A program made the position numbers and the translations under genes. A stretch of 24,003 nucleotides of DNA, taken from assembly GCA_002499325.1 (NCBI GenBank), contig DALC01000032.1, positions 14,068-38,070 of the forward strand. Reading direction: 5' to 3'. A model generated the notes under the pieces. The model saw nothing but the letters and a program-made list of their open reading frames with translations. It was not told where the DNA came from and ran no database searches. This DNA is from Euryarchaeota archaeon UBA538. Its GTDB lineage: Archaea > Thermoplasmatota > Poseidoniia > Poseidoniales > Thalassarchaeaceae. Positions 23,356-24,003 of this stretch are shown piece by piece. Position 1 is the first letter of the stretch. The number at the start of each line of letters is the position of its first letter.

Positions 23356-24003
23356 TTAGCTATTTCCTGTCATAGACTCCGGCCTGACCCATTGATCGAA
23401 CTGTTCTTCAGTGACCAACCCTAGTCTCAAAGCACTCTCCCTGAGTGTTAGGTTATTCTGGTGGGCTTCCTTGGCAATCTTTGCGGCGTTATCGTATCCA
23501 ATGTGAGGATTAAGAGCGGTTACCAACATCAGAGAGTTCTCCAAATGCTTGGAAATCCTCTCTTCATTTGCGACCAATCCATTAACACACTTGGAAGTGA
23601 AAGACCGACAGCTGTCAGATAGGATTCTGATTGAATGGAGCAGGTTATGAATCATCATCGGTTTGAATACATTCAATTCGAAATTACCTTGGCTACCCCC
23701 GAGGGATATGGCTGCATGATTGCCAATAACTTGGCAACATACCATCGTGATAGCCTCGGACTGGGTGGGATTGACCTTTCCCGGCATAATACTGGATCCT
23801 GGTTCATTGGCAGGTAAGGACAGTTCACCGATTCCGCACCGGGGGCCGGAGCCGAGCCATCTGATGTCGTTTGCAATCTTCATCAATGAGACCGCTAGGG
23901 TGTTTAGTGCTCCCGATGCGGAGACAATTGCATCATGCGCTGCTAATTGAGAGAACTTGTTCTCTGCACTGACAAATGGCAGGCCAGTTTGTTGAGAAAT
24001 ACT
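23356..24003 (-). CDS. fumC: Fumarate hydratase, class II (partial, C-terminal part)
   Basis: Converts fumarate to malate in the TCA cycle without an Fe-S cluster. The frame is open from the right edge (216 codons including the stop); the start lies outside the window. The superfamily signature [13 protein letters not shown] is present, containing the mobile serine loop. [18 protein letters not shown] and [14 protein letters not shown] favour fumarase over aspartase, as does the end [22 protein letters not shown] in two parts ([25 protein letters not shown]). An inner Met at 23886 is not the start, since the family pattern continues upstream of it. It converges on the structured RNA gene with only 12 bp between the T-run and its stop. 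Confidence 0.95.
   Translation of the reverse strand, partial: SISQQTGLPFVSAENKFSQLAAHDAIVSASGALNTLAVSLMKIANDIRWLGSGPRCGIGELSLPANEPGSSIMPGKVNPTQSEAITMVCCQVIGNHAAISLGGSQGNFELNVFKPMMIHNLLHSIRILSDSCRSFTSKCVNGLVANEERISKHLENSLMLVTALNPHIGYDNAAKIAKEAHQNNLTLRESALRLGLVTEEQFDQWVRPESMTGNS

Overview
The window looks like a piece of a marine archaeal genome, most likely Marine Group II (Candidatus Poseidoniales, Thermoplasmatota). That is an inference from gene content, not a database result. Archaeal signs are a type II methionine aminopeptidase, Shine-Dalgarno sites of the GGAGGTGAT kind, a TATA/BRE-like promoter before an RNA gene, and T-tract terminators without hairpins. They sit beside bacterial-looking genes: a bacterial-type leucyl-tRNA synthetase, a homodimeric pyruvate dehydrogenase E1, a CGFS glutaredoxin with BolA, thioredoxin and class II fumarase. 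That mixture is usual for this group. I saw no mobile element, CRISPR array, rRNA or canonical tRNA.

Layout. Positions 1-3464 (minus): a possible small ORF, leuS, then a basic protein running off the left edge. 3496-4224 (plus): a metallo-beta-lactamase-fold hydrolase. 4340-8765 (minus): zinc-ribbon/TPR protein, GNAT acetyltransferase, aceE. 8836-13015 (plus): UPF1-like helicase, RDD membrane protein, Sua5/YrdC protein and MetAP, nearly without gaps. 13161-15476 (minus): rpe, bolA, grxD, EamA transporter. 15583-15900 (plus): thioredoxin. 15897-19761 (minus): ferritin-like protein, exported S15-type peptidase lipoprotein, HTH-STAND ATPase. 19952-22573 (plus): M32 carboxypeptidase and a beta-propeller protein. 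22574-23355: no protein gene; a plus-strand structured RNA of about 670 nt. 23356-24003 (minus): the C-terminal part of fumarase.

How the genes work together. The helicase-to-MetAP block joins nucleic-acid handling, t6A tRNA modification and N-terminal Met removal. BolA and CGFS glutaredoxin form a known Fe-S partner pair. The S15 and M32 peptidases fit a protein-degrading heterotroph. AceE and FumC feed central carbon flow.

The most interesting item is the RNA at about 22670-23343. It has its own archaeal promoter and a T-tract end, many stems capped by UUCG or GNRA loops, and internally duplicated sequence modules. Its 3' end contains two mutually exclusive helices. I could not match it to SRP RNA, RNase P RNA, tRNA, rRNA or a self-splicing intron. 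A near-perfect 14-bp dyad lies just upstream of its promoter.
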